From Carnobacterium_B sp040274945 (GTDB lineage: Bacteria > Bacillota > Bacilli > Lactobacillales > Carnobacteriaceae): a stretch of DNA of 64,000 nucleotides. This document shows positions 1-7,799 of this stretch, one piece after another. The DNA lies in assembly GCF_040274945.1 (NCBI RefSeq), contig NZ_JBEMAR010000003.1, positions 183,186 to 247,185 of the forward strand. Reading direction: 5' to 3'. Under the pieces are notes generated by a model, which searched no databases, was not told the origin of the DNA, and saw only the letters and a list, made by a program, of their open reading frames with translations. The first letter of the stretch is position 1. Every line of letters starts with the position of its first letter. The translations under genes were made by a program, and so were the position numbers.

Positions 1-287
1 GCACGTAATGCACCAGCAGAGATTTGTTTCAATCCACCTGGGTTACCGTCGATGTTACGAGAATAGATTTTGTCAGTTGCTTTTTTACCAGTTAATTTCG
101 TTTTGTCAGCGTTGATTACAATTACAAAATCACCTGTATCAACATTTGGTGTGTAAGTTGGTTTATTTTTACCACGTAAAATAGCTGCGACTACACTTGA
201 CATACGTCCCATAGGGATATCAGTTGCGTCTACCACATACCATTTACGTTCTACTTCATTTGGTTTTGCCATATAAGTTGTACGCAC
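1..287 (-). CDS. rplM: 50S ribosomal protein L13 (N-terminal part, cut by window edge)
   Basis: The first 95 codons of L13, an early-assembling protein of the large subunit. The product begins MRTTYMAKPNEVERKWYVVD and continues with the family's GRMSSVVAAILRGKNKP and DTGDFVIVINADK stretches. The start is a GTG at 287, eight bases after a GGAGG box. The rest of the gene, and probably rpsI, lie beyond the left edge. The upstream promoter and L13-type leader support autoregulated expression. Confidence 0.95.
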   Translation of the reverse strand, partial: MRTTYMAKPNEVERKWYVVDATDIPMGRMSSVVAAILRGKNKPTYTPNVDTGDFVIVINADKTKLTGKKATDKIYSRNIDGNPGGLKQISAGALR

Positions 288-372
288 GTTTTATTCCTCC
301 ATATTCTTATCTGTTTGTTTGAATGCACAATAAGTTTCCGGGGCTCATCGTGGTGGCAAACAATACCATTTA
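288..372 (-). ncRNA. L13-type ribosomal protein leader
   Basis: The untranslated region between the rplM promoter and its GTG start contains, on the minus strand, GCCACCACGATGAGCCCCGG followed by AAACTTATTGTGC. As I recall the known L13 leader of Firmicutes, it has the same conserved core. It is thought to bind L13 and repress translation when the protein is in excess. A covariance-model search would settle it. Confidence 0.75.
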
Positions 373-374
373 AT

Positions 375-403
375 ATTCTAACCTTAATATTGACTTTTGT
401 CAA
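375..403 (-). promoter_or_regulatory. Promoter of rplM
   Basis: Read on the minus strand: TTGACA, 17-base spacer, TAGAAT. It is a near-consensus housekeeping sigma-A promoter, placing the transcript start about 80 bases before the rplM start codon. Confidence 0.8.
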
Positions 404-453
404 TTATTTTAATAGAAATAATTCATTTTTTCATTATTGTGATTAATCCATGT

Positions 454-630
454 GAAATTTCTGGAGGAATAGGGGTTGCTTGTAGCTATGTTAAGGATTT
501 AATACGAATGACAAAGCATTAGCGCTTAAGCGATTAGGCTTTGTTTGAGGCTTAAAAGTCTGAAGACCACAGGCTTCAGGCGCTCCCATAGCTCTCCACA
601 AGCAAACCCGTCCATCCCAGAAGACATTTC
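454..630. repeat. Interspersed structured repeat, full-length copy 1
   Basis: About 175 bp in the spacer between rplM and the acetyltransferase gene. The ends are long imperfect inverted repeats: the left end GGGGTTGCTTGTAGCTATG pairs with the right end CATAGCTCTCCACAAGCAAA-CCC. Inside are a palindrome with arms ACAAAGC and GCTTTGT around CGCTTAAGCG, and a second hairpin CTGAAG/CTTCAG. A second full copy lies at 5077-5251 and right-end fragments at 27424-27479 and 63838-63910. It contains no open reading frame. It could be a MITE-like element or a structured RNA. Confidence 0.75.
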
Positions 631-645
631 ATTTTTATATCAGAT

Positions 646-1143
646 TTAAAAAAAATAATCTAAAAAGTACGCCATAAACAAATCATCAATAAACTTACCT
701 TCAATCAAGAATTCATCCTTTAAACGGCCTTCTACTTCAAAGCCATTTTTTTGATACAAGTGAATTGCAGCCGGGTTCGTAGACAATACTCGTAGGCTTA
801 ATTTATGAATCCCTTGTTCAGCCGCTAAGGCCTTAATAGCCGTTAGTAAAGCTGATCCTACCCCTTTACCTTCTGCATCGGGATGAACGCCTACATCAAT
901 GCTCCACGTCTTCTGGTGAGGAGCTAAGCTACTAGGAGTATGAAACCCTAAGAAGCCTGCAATTTGCTGATTCTCTTCTGCTACGGCTACCAATTGTGAA
1001 CCCTCAGTATACTGCTTCTCATAATCCTCTACTGTTTCATAAGTTGTGACATGAGGCGTGTTACCTAAATGCCAGATTTGATTTTCAATGGCCATCAATT
1101 GGAGATAATCACTTCGCTTACTTGACCGTATGATCCAGTTCAT
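646..1143 (-). CDS. GNAT-family N-acetyltransferase
   Basis: A 165-residue single-domain acetyl-CoA-dependent acetyltransferase. The acetyl-CoA pyrophosphate-binding motif is visible as HPDAEGKGVGSALLTAI (motif A, about residues 87-103), followed by the motif B region NPAAIHLYQKNGFEVEGRLK. The substrate cannot be told from sequence; the GNAT fold acts on protein N-termini, amines or antibiotics. It starts one base past the end of truA on the same strand, so the two are probably cotranscribed. It is not part of the usual truA-rplM neighbourhood and may be a local insertion, with the structured repeat just downstream. Confidence 0.85.
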   Translation of the reverse strand: MNWIIRSSKRSDYLQLMAIENQIWHLGNTPHVTTYETVEDYEKQYTEGSQLVAVAEENQQIAGFLGFHTPSSLAPHQKTWSIDVGVHPDAEGKGVGSALLTAIKALAAEQGIHKLSLRVLSTNPAAIHLYQKNGFEVEGRLKDEFLIEGKFIDDLFMAYFLDYFF

Positions 1144-1144
1144 G

Positions 1145-1957
1145 CTACACCTGCTCTCCTACTTCACTGATTTCTTGATAATCTGTGCCTTTTTTTGCGA
1201 TTGACGATTCATAGTAAACTTCCATCAAATACAATCCTTGAGGTTTAGCCGTAGGACCAGCTTCATTGCGGTCTTTAACTTCTAACAAGCGTTGGATCTC
1301 ATCTGCTGGGCGCAATCCATTTGCGATTTGCAATAATGTACCCACAAAAATACGCACCATATTGTATAAAAAGCCGTTCCCTCTAAAGGTAAAAAGCAAT
1401 TCATTGTTGAATTCGTCTTTCACTACACTGGCTTCATATACAGTACGTACTTTATTTTCTCTGCCACTGTTGCTGGCACAAAAACTTGCAAAATCATGTT
1501 CGCCTTCCAGGTCTCTCAGTGCATTTTTCAATTTGTCCATATCAAGTGGATACGGATGGTGTAACGTATATAACCGTTTAAACGGATCCGGTATCTCATT
1601 TAAATCGACACGGTACTGATATTTTTTCCCAGAAGTATTGTACCGTGCATGAAAATCATCTTCAACAATGGAGACCTCTTTTACAAAAATCTCATCCGTC
1701 GTTAAACTGTTCAATGCGCGCTTCATATTTTTAGCTGGGATCATAAATGGGTAATCAAAATGAATGACTTGCCCTTTAGCATGTACCCCGGAATCCGTTC
1801 TTCCAGATCCATGAATGATCACTTCTATTCCTTTGGTCATAATTTTTAACGCTTTTTGAATCTCGCCTTGCACTGTCCGATCGCGCGGTTGGATTTGGAA
1901 TCCAGCAAAGTGTGTCCCATCGTATTGCACGATCATTTTATAACGTATCCATTTCAT
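1145..1957 (-). CDS. truA: tRNA pseudouridine(38-40) synthase TruA
   Basis: Converts uridines 38-40 in the tRNA anticodon arm to pseudouridine. The N-terminal YDGTHFAGFQ (residues 12-21) and RTVQGEIQKAL motifs are present, and the catalytic aspartate is D55 in GSGRTDSGVHA. The protein has 270 residues; after the family's usual C-terminal LYLMEVYY there is a charged tail of about 20 residues. It lies in the order ecfA1-ecfA2-ecfT-truA-rplM shared by many Firmicutes, but a hairpin at 2004-2037 separates it from ecfT. Confidence 0.97.
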   Translation of the reverse strand: MKWIRYKMIVQYDGTHFAGFQIQPRDRTVQGEIQKALKIMTKGIEVIIHGSGRTDSGVHAKGQVIHFDYPFMIPAKNMKRALNSLTTDEIFVKEVSIVEDDFHARYNTSGKKYQYRVDLNEIPDPFKRLYTLHHPYPLDMDKLKNALRDLEGEHDFASFCASNSGRENKVRTVYEASVVKDEFNNELLFTFRGNGFLYNMVRIFVGTLLQIANGLRPADEIQRLLEVKDRNEAGPTAKPQGLYLMEVYYESSIAKKGTDYQEISEVGEQV

Positions 1958-2003
1958 TTGTTTGACTCCTTTACACTAACTTGTTCTAGGGGCATTAAAA
2001 GTC

Positions 2004-2037
2004 AAAGAACCTTTCGCACCTAGCAGAAAGGTTCTTT
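2004..2037 (-). terminator. Hairpin between ecfT and truA
   Basis: The arms AAAGAACCTTTC (2004-2015) and GAAAGGTTCTTT (2026-2037) form a 12-bp perfect stem. The T-tract is better on the plus strand; on the minus strand it is interrupted (TTCTTTGACTTTT). It may therefore act as a partial terminator that lowers truA expression relative to the ECF genes. Confidence 0.6.
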
Positions 2038-2048
2038 TTCTTCTTGCA

Positions 2049-2846
2049 TCAATTTCTCAATACGACTAATCCGACGGTCAATACAGCATAACCCAGCATC
2101 GCTACGGTATCGCGTGACACCCATTCGAGCTGACGGTATTTTGTACGTCCTTCGCCACCTTTGTACCCTCTGGCTTCCATAGCCGTAGCTAATTCTTCCG
2201 CGCGGTTAAATGAGCTGACGAATAAAGGAATCAAGATGGGAACAATAGCTTTCATTTGTTGGAAAATATTGCCTTCTCCAAAATCCACTCCACGAGCGCG
2301 TTGTGCGTTCATAATTTTTTCGGTTTCATCCATCAATGTTGGCACAAAGCGCAAGGCGATCGACAACATCAAGGCAATTTCATAAACGGGTACTTTAACT
2401 GCTTTCAAGGGACGCAATAAGTATTCAATTGCATCTGTCAACGATAATGGCATAGTGGTCAATGTCAGCAATGTCGACATAAAAATGATCAAGACAAAGC
2501 GGCAAAAAATGAAGACACCATTCAATAATCCTTCTTGAGAAATAATAATTGGACCCCAATCAAAGTACACCGTGCTTCCACCGGTAAACAGTACTTGTAA
2601 GATCACGGTAAAGAGTATCAGCCAGATTAGTGGCTTGACTCCATTGATAAAGAAGCTCAGTTTAATCGTTGATAAGCGAATCGCTGTTAGCGCAAACGCC
2701 AATAATAGCAAATACGTCATCCAATTGTTGGCTAAGAAAATAATGCCGATAAAAATAACTGTTCCAAGCAATTTAGCCCTTGGATCTAATTTATGGATCC
2801 ATGAATCTCCAGGAATGTAACGACCAAAAATCAATTTATCCATCAT
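2049..2846 (-). CDS. ecfT: ECF transporter transmembrane (T) component
   Basis: Integral membrane coupling subunit of the energy-coupling-factor vitamin transporter. It links the two ATPases to interchangeable substrate-binding S components, for example for riboflavin or folate. The 265-residue protein has several hydrophobic segments between about residues 25 and 150, and the coupling motifs of the family appear as AQRARG (about 180) and AMEARGYKGG (about 222). Its ATG overlaps the end of ecfA2 by four bases (ATGA), which suggests translational coupling. The window carries no S component next to it, as expected for a shared module. Confidence 0.95.
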   Translation of the reverse strand: MMDKLIFGRYIPGDSWIHKLDPRAKLLGTVIFIGIIFLANNWMTYLLLLAFALTAIRLSTIKLSFFINGVKPLIWLILFTVILQVLFTGGSTVYFDWGPIIISQEGLLNGVFIFCRFVLIIFMSTLLTLTTMPLSLTDAIEYLLRPLKAVKVPVYEIALMLSIALRFVPTLMDETEKIMNAQRARGVDFGEGNIFQQMKAIVPILIPLFVSSFNRAEELATAMEARGYKGGEGRTKYRQLEWVSRDTVAMLGYAVLTVGLVVLRN

Positions 2847-3733
2847 TTGGCATCACCTGCTTCTGACTCATTGGGTTGCAGTTTCAAAGATGCCGCAATC
2901 ACATCTGCTAAATCATTAGTCGTTAACGGTAAGCCATTAAAGATAAGGCCCGTTTTCTCGCTCAAGAGGCTACCAAACGAAACGGCAGCAGGAACACCTA
3001 ACTGCTTTGATTCAAGCCACTCTGCGTCTTTAAACACGTCTTGCGGAGCACCTTCTTTAATGACTGTCCCTTTTTCAAGAACAACCATATGATCGGCGTA
3101 ATTTGCTACGTCATCCATTTGGTGAGTCACTAAGATAATGGTCAACCCTTGCGTACGGTATAACTGATAGAACATCTCCATCATTTCTTTGCGTCCTTGT
3201 GGATCAAGGCCTGCAGTCGGTTCATCTAAGACCAAGACTTCAGGTTCCATCGCTAAAACGCCGGCAATCGCCACACGTCGCATTTGGCCACCAGACAGGT
3301 CAAACGGTGAGCGTTCCAAGTAAGACTCGTCTAAGCCCACTATAGGCAGCATACGCTTCGCTAACTCAAGACCCTCTTCTTCTGTAGCTCCAAAGTTTTT
3401 CGGTCCAAAAGCAATATCCTTAGCTACCGTTTCTTCAAACAGCTGTGACTCCGGAAATTGGAAGACGATTCCGACTTTTTTACGAATGCCTTTCAAGTTC
3501 TTATTGTTAGATTGTGACGTAATGACACGGTCCCCAATCGTTACCGTTCCTTCACTAGGCTTCATCAAGGCATTCAAGTGTTGCAGTACAGTAGATTTTC
3601 CACTACCTGTATGCCCTACTAAAGCGGTAAAACTGCCTTCTTTAATGTGCAAGTCAATATCAAAAAGTGCCCGATTTTGGAAAGGTGTCCCTTTTTGGTA
3701 GGTATAGCCTACTTTTTCGAAAGTAATGTCCAT
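2843..3733 (-). CDS. ecfA2: ECF transporter ATPase EcfA2
   Basis: Second ATPase of the ECF energising module. It has Walker A GHTGSGKST, Q-loop FQFPESQLFEETV, signature LSGGQMRRVAIAG and Walker B VLVLDEPTAGLD with a switch histidine in VTHQMDD. The FPE sequence after the Q-loop glutamine is typical of EcfA2, compared with NPD in EcfA1. Length is 296 residues. The start at 3733 lies inside the last codons of ecfA1 (25-base overlap), so translation is probably coupled. The ecfA1-ecfA2-ecfT order is the classic one. Confidence 0.95.
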   Translation of the reverse strand: MDITFEKVGYTYQKGTPFQNRALFDIDLHIKEGSFTALVGHTGSGKSTVLQHLNALMKPSEGTVTIGDRVITSQSNNKNLKGIRKKVGIVFQFPESQLFEETVAKDIAFGPKNFGATEEEGLELAKRMLPIVGLDESYLERSPFDLSGGQMRRVAIAGVLAMEPEVLVLDEPTAGLDPQGRKEMMEMFYQLYRTQGLTIILVTHQMDDVANYADHMVVLEKGTVIKEGAPQDVFKDAEWLESKQLGVPAAVSFGSLLSEKTGLIFNGLPLTTNDLADVIAASLKLQPNESEAGDAK

Positions 3734-4548
3734 AACCAGTCCACCATCCCTTCTTCGGTTAAATACTCTGTCGGAACATCGATTCCGCGATCACGCAAGT
3801 CGCTTTTCAGCTTCTCAGCAAATGGCAGATCAAGACCCATTTCAATCAATTGATCCCCATAAGAAAAAATCTCTTCTGGCGTTCCTTCTTGTACCAATTC
3901 CCCATTTTTCATTACTAGGACACGATTGGCATTTGCTGCTTCATCGATATCATGCGTGATCGAAATAACTGTTAAATTGGCTCTTTCTTTGATCTCCTTG
4001 ACCGTTGCCAAAACTTCTTGTCTTCCTTGAGGGTCCAGCATACTCGTTGCTTCATCCAAAATAATAATTTGCGGGCGTAATGCAACCACTCCAGCAATCG
4101 CTACCCGTTGTTTTTGTCCACCCGATAAACGAGCCGGTTCTTTCTCCATAAAATCGTGCATTTTCACTCGTGTAATAGCGCTTTTTACGCGCTCAATCAT
4201 TTCATCTCTAGGAATTCCTTGATTTTCTAATCCAAATGCGACGTCATCTTGAACCGTTGAGCCTACAAATTGATTATCCGGATTTTGAAAAACCATTCCG
4301 ACCATTTCACGAATTTTCCAAATGTTTTCTTCACTTAAAATAAGCCCACCAACGGTTACTTCACCGTGACTAGGAGCAACTAACCCATTGATCGTTTTTG
4401 CCAGAGTAGACTTACCAGAACCATTGTGACCGATAATAGCGATCCATTCGCCTTCCTCAATAGAAAGAGAGACATTATTTAACGCTGGTCGATCATCAGT
4501 TTCATGGTATTGATAGGAAATATCTTTTAACGTTATGATTTTATTCAC
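3709..4548 (-). CDS. ecfA1: ECF transporter ATPase EcfA1
   Basis: First ATPase of the ECF vitamin transporter. Walker A is GHNGSGKST, the Q-loop reads FQNPDNQFVGSTV, the signature LSGGQKQRVAIAG and Walker B IIILDEATSMLDP. It has 279 residues. Translation begins at a GTG (4548) eight bases after GAGG. It is the first gene of the module, transcribed from the repeat-rich spacer downstream of rplQ. The same module could serve RibU-type flavin transport for the electron transfer genes at 43934-50984, but no S component is in the window. Confidence 0.95.
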   Translation of the reverse strand: MNKIITLKDISYQYHETDDRPALNNVSLSIEEGEWIAIIGHNGSGKSTLAKTINGLVAPSHGEVTVGGLILSEENIWKIREMVGMVFQNPDNQFVGSTVQDDVAFGLENQGIPRDEMIERVKSAITRVKMHDFMEKEPARLSGGQKQRVAIAGVVALRPQIIILDEATSMLDPQGRQEVLATVKEIKERANLTVISITHDIDEAANANRVLVMKNGELVQEGTPEEIFSYGDQLIEMGLDLPFAEKLKSDLRDRGIDVPTEYLTEEGMVDWLWTLLSKK

Positions 4549-4693
4549 TGAACATTCCTCACGTTCTATATACTAAAAAAGAATCGCTCCTTTTCAAGCT
4601 TTCTAAGTACAAATTTAGTTAAGACTAACAAAAAATAAGCTACGTTGCAATACACACAACGAATGCTGCTTTTCCTCAGGCCTAAATTACTTA

Positions 4694-4711
4694 CTGCTTT
4701 ATAGTATAACA
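4694..4711 (-). promoter_or_regulatory. Possible extended -10 promoter of the ecf operon
   Basis: On the minus strand TGTTATACT (TATACT at 4708-4703) is an extended -10 element about 155 bases before ecfA1. No good -35 hexamer lies 17 bases upstream, so this is tentative. Confidence 0.4.
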
Positions 4712-4814
4712 TTACACAATCTTTTTTTGGGGTGTCTTGACACTATTTTACAGAACTTTTAACTTTCTTTTCATTTTTTTGAAACAAAAATAACTTATTC
4801 TCAAATTGATTCCC

Positions 4815-4975
4815 TTTTCATGGATGAGTGAGTACATATTATTGCTTCACTTGTCCATTAAACCTGCTTTGATGGAAGAGTGACCAAACCTTTAGATGTC
4901 ACTCTTCCGTGAAGAGCCGTTTCATGGAAGAGTGACGACCCTTTTCTACTCCACTTGTCCGTTAAAGGACATTCT
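4815..4975. repeat. Degenerate tandem/inverted repeats in the rplQ-ecfA1 spacer
   Basis: The 11-mer GGAAGAGTGAC occurs at 4874-4884 and 4926-4936, and its exact reverse complement GTCACTCTTCC at 4898-4908. Two longer units can be aligned about 108 bases apart: TTTCATGGATGAGTGAG (from 4816) with CACTTGTCCATTAAA, and TTTCATGGAAGAGTGAC (from 4920) with CACTTGTCCGTTAAA. No open reading frame spans them. This looks like a duplicated short unit. Confidence 0.65.
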
Positions 4976-4986
4976 ATGACCTTATC

Positions 4987-5035
4987 CATTAGGAGAGACT
5001 GCTTTTGTGCAGCACAAGCACACTACAGTCTAATG
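4987..5035. other. Long imperfect hairpin in the rplQ-ecfA1 spacer
   Basis: CATTAG (4987-4992) and CTAATG (5030-5035) are the outer arms, with ACTG/CAGT and GTGC/GCAC nested inside. It lies between the short repeats and structured repeat copy 2. No T-tract follows on either strand, so it is not an obvious terminator. Confidence 0.45.
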
Positions 5036-5076
5036 AATAGTTGAATAGTTGTAACAGCATAAGAATTAGCTTAGTT

Positions 5077-5251
5077 AAAATTTCTGGAGGAATAGGGGTT
5101 GCTTGTAGCCGTGTAAAGCATTCAATGCAAATGACAAAGCGCTATCGCTTTAGCGACTAAGCTTTGTTTGAGGCTTAAAAGTCTAAAGATAAGGCTTCAG
5201 ACGGTCCCATGGCTCTCCACAAATAAACCCGTACATTTCAGAAGAATTTTC
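5077..5251. repeat. Interspersed structured repeat, full-length copy 2
   Basis: Same family and orientation as 454-630. It shares TTTCTGGAGGAATAGGGGTT at the left end and the internal ACAAAGC...GCTTTGT palindrome, and the right end has CCCATGGCTCTCCACAAATA. Differences from copy 1 keep pairing: a U-A pair in the inner part of the terminal stem becomes C-G, and the CTGAAG/CTTCAG hairpin changes to one that pairs by G-U only if the minus strand is the RNA. It lies downstream of the alpha-operon terminator. Confidence 0.75.
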
Positions 5252-5296
5252 TTTTTACACGGTCAAATACTATTTGTTTCACTTATCTTTTTGTAT

Positions 5297-5344
5297 TAAA
5301 AAAGGAAACAAATATATGGACACCCCCACCTATTTGCTTCCTTT
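5297..5344 (-). terminator. Terminator of the S10-spc-alpha supercluster
   Basis: On the minus strand a stem of AAAGGAAGCAAATA pairing with TATTTGTTTCCTTT (14 positions with one wobble) is followed by a run of T. It sits about 225 bases downstream of rplQ and is the strongest terminator candidate for the ribosomal transcript. Confidence 0.8.
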
Positions 5345-5379
5345 CTTAAGACAAAAAAAATCACTTTCTTTTGATGAAT

Positions 5380-5567
5380 TTACCTCTCCTGAATGAGCAA
5401 ACTCAAATCAGGAGAAGTTTCGAGCTAGACTTGGAAACCAATAAAATTGATCCCATCATCATAACACTCTTTGCATACATCTAAAAAGTGAAACACATTG
5501 AATTTCAAACAATTTCTGTAAGTACTAAATACACGCGGCAACTCGTCATTTTAGCACCACATTAAAA
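5380..5567 (-). ncRNA. Structured rplQ 3' untranslated region, candidate L17 downstream element
   Basis: Downstream of rplQ the minus strand can form GTGCTAAAA...TATTTAGTAC around TGACGAGTTGCCGCGTG, and further on a hairpin with arms CTCCTGA and TCAGGAG (5386-5414). A conserved RNA of unknown function, the L17 downstream element, has been described at exactly this place in lactic acid bacteria and Listeria. I infer the match from position and hairpin content, not from a model search. Confidence 0.4.
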
Positions 5568-5948
5568 TTAAACTAATTCAATAATAACCATTGGTGCAGC
5601 ATCGCCGCGACGTGGTTGAGTTTTCATGATACGTGTGTATCCACCTTGACGCTCAGCGTAACGTGGAGCAACATCGCTAAATAATTTTTGTAAAACTGAT
5701 TGAACAACGATATCTTCGCCTTCTTCTTTAACAGAAGCGACTTCGTTACGTACGAATTCTGCAGCTTGACGACGTGCGTGTAAATCGCCTTTTTTACCTA
5801 AAGTAATCATTTTTTCAGTCGTTTTACGGACTTCTTTAGCGCGAGCTTCAGTTGTTACGATACGTTCGTTGATGATCAAATCAGAAGTTAAGTCGCGTAG
5901 CATTGCTTTACGTTGTGAACTTGTACGTCCTAATTTACGGTAACCCAT
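5568..5948 (-). CDS. rplQ: 50S ribosomal protein L17
   Basis: The last gene of the alpha operon. The 126-residue product opens MGYRKLGRTSSQRKAMLRDL and ends with RRGDAAPMVIIELV, both highly conserved in L17, which sits near the exit of the peptide tunnel. It follows rpoA after 26 bases and is followed by a structured 3' region and a terminator. Confidence 0.98.
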   Translation of the reverse strand: MGYRKLGRTSSQRKAMLRDLTSDLIINERIVTTEARAKEVRKTTEKMITLGKKGDLHARRQAAEFVRNEVASVKEEGEDIVVQSVLQKLFSDVAPRYAERQGGYTRIMKTQPRRGDAAPMVIIELV

Positions 5949-5974
5949 TGTACATTTCCTCCCTTGTTACAGTA

Positions 5975-6919
5975 CTAGTCGTCTTGGCGTAAGTTTAAGT
6001 CTAATTCAGCTAACTTAAATTTCACTTCTTCAAGTGATTTACGTCCTAGATTACGTACTTTAATCATTTCAGCTTCAGTTTTATCAGTTAACTCTTGAAC
6101 AGAATTGATTCCAGCGCGTTTCAAACAGTTGTATGAACGTACAGATAAATCAAGTTCTTCAATCGTCATTTCAAGCATTTTTTCTTTATGAGTTTCTTCT
6201 TTTTCTACCATGATTTCAGCTTTACGAGCTTCATCTGTTAGATTTACGAAGACATTCAAATGTTCTGTAAGAATTTTAGCTGCTAAACTAACAGCCTCTT
6301 CTGGACTAATTGAACCATCTGCCCAAACATCAAGTGTTAACTTGTCAGAAATATTTTTCTGACCCACTCGAGTATTTTCGACTTGATAATTCACACGACT
6401 AACCGGGGTGTAAATTGAATCGATTGGTAATACACCAATAGGCATATCATCTTGTTTGTTGTGTTCAGCTCGTACATATCCTCGGCCTGATTTTGCTGTC
6501 ATGCGTACGTGGAAACGTGCGCCTTCTGCAACTGTACAAATGTACAAATCAGGATTTAGAATTTCAACATCGCTATCATAAATGATATCAGCTGCTGTTA
6601 CTACTGCTGGACCCTTCACATCAATTTCAATCGTTTTGTCTTCACCAGAATATAACTTGAGAGCAAGTTTTTTAATATTTAAAATGATTGATGTTACATC
6701 TTCAACAACACCATCGACAGTTGAAAATTCATGTAATACACCATCAATTTGAATAGTAGTTACTGCTGCTCCTGGAAGAGAAGACAACAAAATACGACGT
6801 AGAGAATTTCCTAGCGTTGTACCATAACCGCGTTCAAGTGGTTCTACAACGAATTTACCAAACTTGGCATCATCGCTGATCTCAATCGTTTCAATTCTTG
6901 GTTTCTCAATTTCGATCAT
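5975..6919 (-). CDS. rpoA: RNA polymerase alpha subunit
   Basis: The scaffold for core RNA polymerase assembly and the contact for UP elements and activators. The 314-residue protein has the N-terminal dimerisation domain (FVVEPLERGYGTTLGNSLRRILLSSLPG, about residues 24-51), an acidic linker near 235-245, and the C-terminal helix-hairpin-helix domain (LSVRSYNCLKRAGINSVQEL, then RNLGRKSLEEVK). It is placed normally between rpsK and rplQ. Confidence 0.98.
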   Translation of the reverse strand: MIEIEKPRIETIEISDDAKFGKFVVEPLERGYGTTLGNSLRRILLSSLPGAAVTTIQIDGVLHEFSTVDGVVEDVTSIILNIKKLALKLYSGEDKTIEIDVKGPAVVTAADIIYDSDVEILNPDLYICTVAEGARFHVRMTAKSGRGYVRAEHNKQDDMPIGVLPIDSIYTPVSRVNYQVENTRVGQKNISDKLTLDVWADGSISPEEAVSLAAKILTEHLNVFVNLTDEARKAEIMVEKEETHKEKMLEMTIEELDLSVRSYNCLKRAGINSVQELTDKTEAEMIKVRNLGRKSLEEVKFKLAELDLNLRQDD

Positions 6920-6992
6920 TCTATCTATACCCCTTTCAAAACGTTAAATTCATGTTACTGAGTGCTACCCGACATAGTGAAGCGGCTCTCAA

Positions 6993-7379
6993 TTAAACAC
7001 GACGGCGTTTTGGAGGGCGGCATCCATTATGTGGAATTGGAGTTACGTCACGAATAGCTGTAACTTCTAATCCTGTAGCTTGTAAAGAACGGATTGCTGC
7101 TTCACGACCAGAACCTGGTCCTTTAACTGCAACTTCTACAGTTTTCATTCCGTTTTCCATACTTACTTTAGCAGCTGCTTCTGCTGCCATTTGTGCTGCA
7201 AATGGAGTAGATTTTTTTGATCCGCGGAATCCTAGAGCTCCTGCTGAAGACCATGAAATCGCATTTCCATGTACATCTGTAATCATTACGATTGTGTTGT
7301 TAAAAGTAGAACGAATATGTGCAACTCCGCTTTCTACATTCTTTTTAACACGACGTTTACGTGTAACTTTTTTTGCCAT
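6993..7379 (-). CDS. rpsK: 30S ribosomal protein S11
   Basis: Small-subunit platform protein at the mRNA exit site. The 128-residue sequence has GVAHIRSTFNNTIVMITD near the N-terminus and ends with DVTPIPHNGCRPPKRRRV, the diagnostic C-terminus of S11. An AAGGAGG box precedes the ATG. It is cotranscribed with rpsM and rpoA. Confidence 0.98.
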   Translation of the reverse strand: MAKKVTRKRRVKKNVESGVAHIRSTFNNTIVMITDVHGNAISWSSAGALGFRGSKKSTPFAAQMAAEAAAKVSMENGMKTVEVAVKGPGSGREAAIRSLQATGLEVTAIRDVTPIPHNGCRPPKRRRV

Positions 7380-7402
7380 GAGGTTACCTCCTTACTAATG
7401 TT

Positions 7403-7768
7403 TTATTTTTTTCTGCCTGCAATTGATTTAGCTGGGCCTTTACGAGTACGCGCGTTGTTTTTCGTGTTTTGTCCACGAACTGGTAAACCACGGCGATGAC
7501 GTATGCCTCGGTATGATCCGATTTCAATCAATCGTTTGATATCTTGGCTTACTTCACGACGAAGGTCACCTTCAACTTTTAATGTATCAATTGTCGCACG
7601 AATAGCGTCTAATTGATCATTTGACAAGTCACGTACACGAATTTCTTCTGATACGCCAGCATCTTTTAAGACTTTTTGAGCTGTTGTTTTACCGATTCCA
7701 TATACATAAGTTAGAGAAATTACTACACGTTTGTCACGCGGAATATCTACACCTGCAATACGAGCCAT
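7403..7768 (-). CDS. rpsM: 30S ribosomal protein S13
   Basis: Head protein of the small subunit, contacting 16S rRNA, the P-site tRNA and the B1 bridges. The product begins MARIAGVDIPRDKRVVISL and ends in a basic tail KNNARTRKGPAKSIAGRKK. I take the ATG at 7768, which gives the family N-terminus (121 residues) after a GGAGG box; a TTG two codons earlier is less likely. Confidence 0.97.
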   Translation of the reverse strand: MARIAGVDIPRDKRVVISLTYVYGIGKTTAQKVLKDAGVSEEIRVRDLSNDQLDAIRATIDTLKVEGDLRREVSQDIKRLIEIGSYRGIRHRRGLPVRGQNTKNNARTRKGPAKSIAGRKK

Positions 7769-7799
7769 TAACAATTACACCTCCTGTTTTTTTAAATGA

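Noticed and set aside
454..630. Insertion sequence
   Set aside because: The repeat has terminal inverted repeats but no transposase frame, and no convincing target-site duplication could be seen at copies 1 or 2.
1266..1619. Long open frames antisense to truA and to many ribosomal genes (for example 17051-17515, 23877-24269)
   Set aside because: They lack ribosome binding sites and recognisable domains, and overlap strongly conserved genes on the other strand; they are frame shadows.
4815..4975. CRISPR array
   Set aside because: The repeats are only 11 bases, partly inverted, irregularly spaced, and no cas genes are near.
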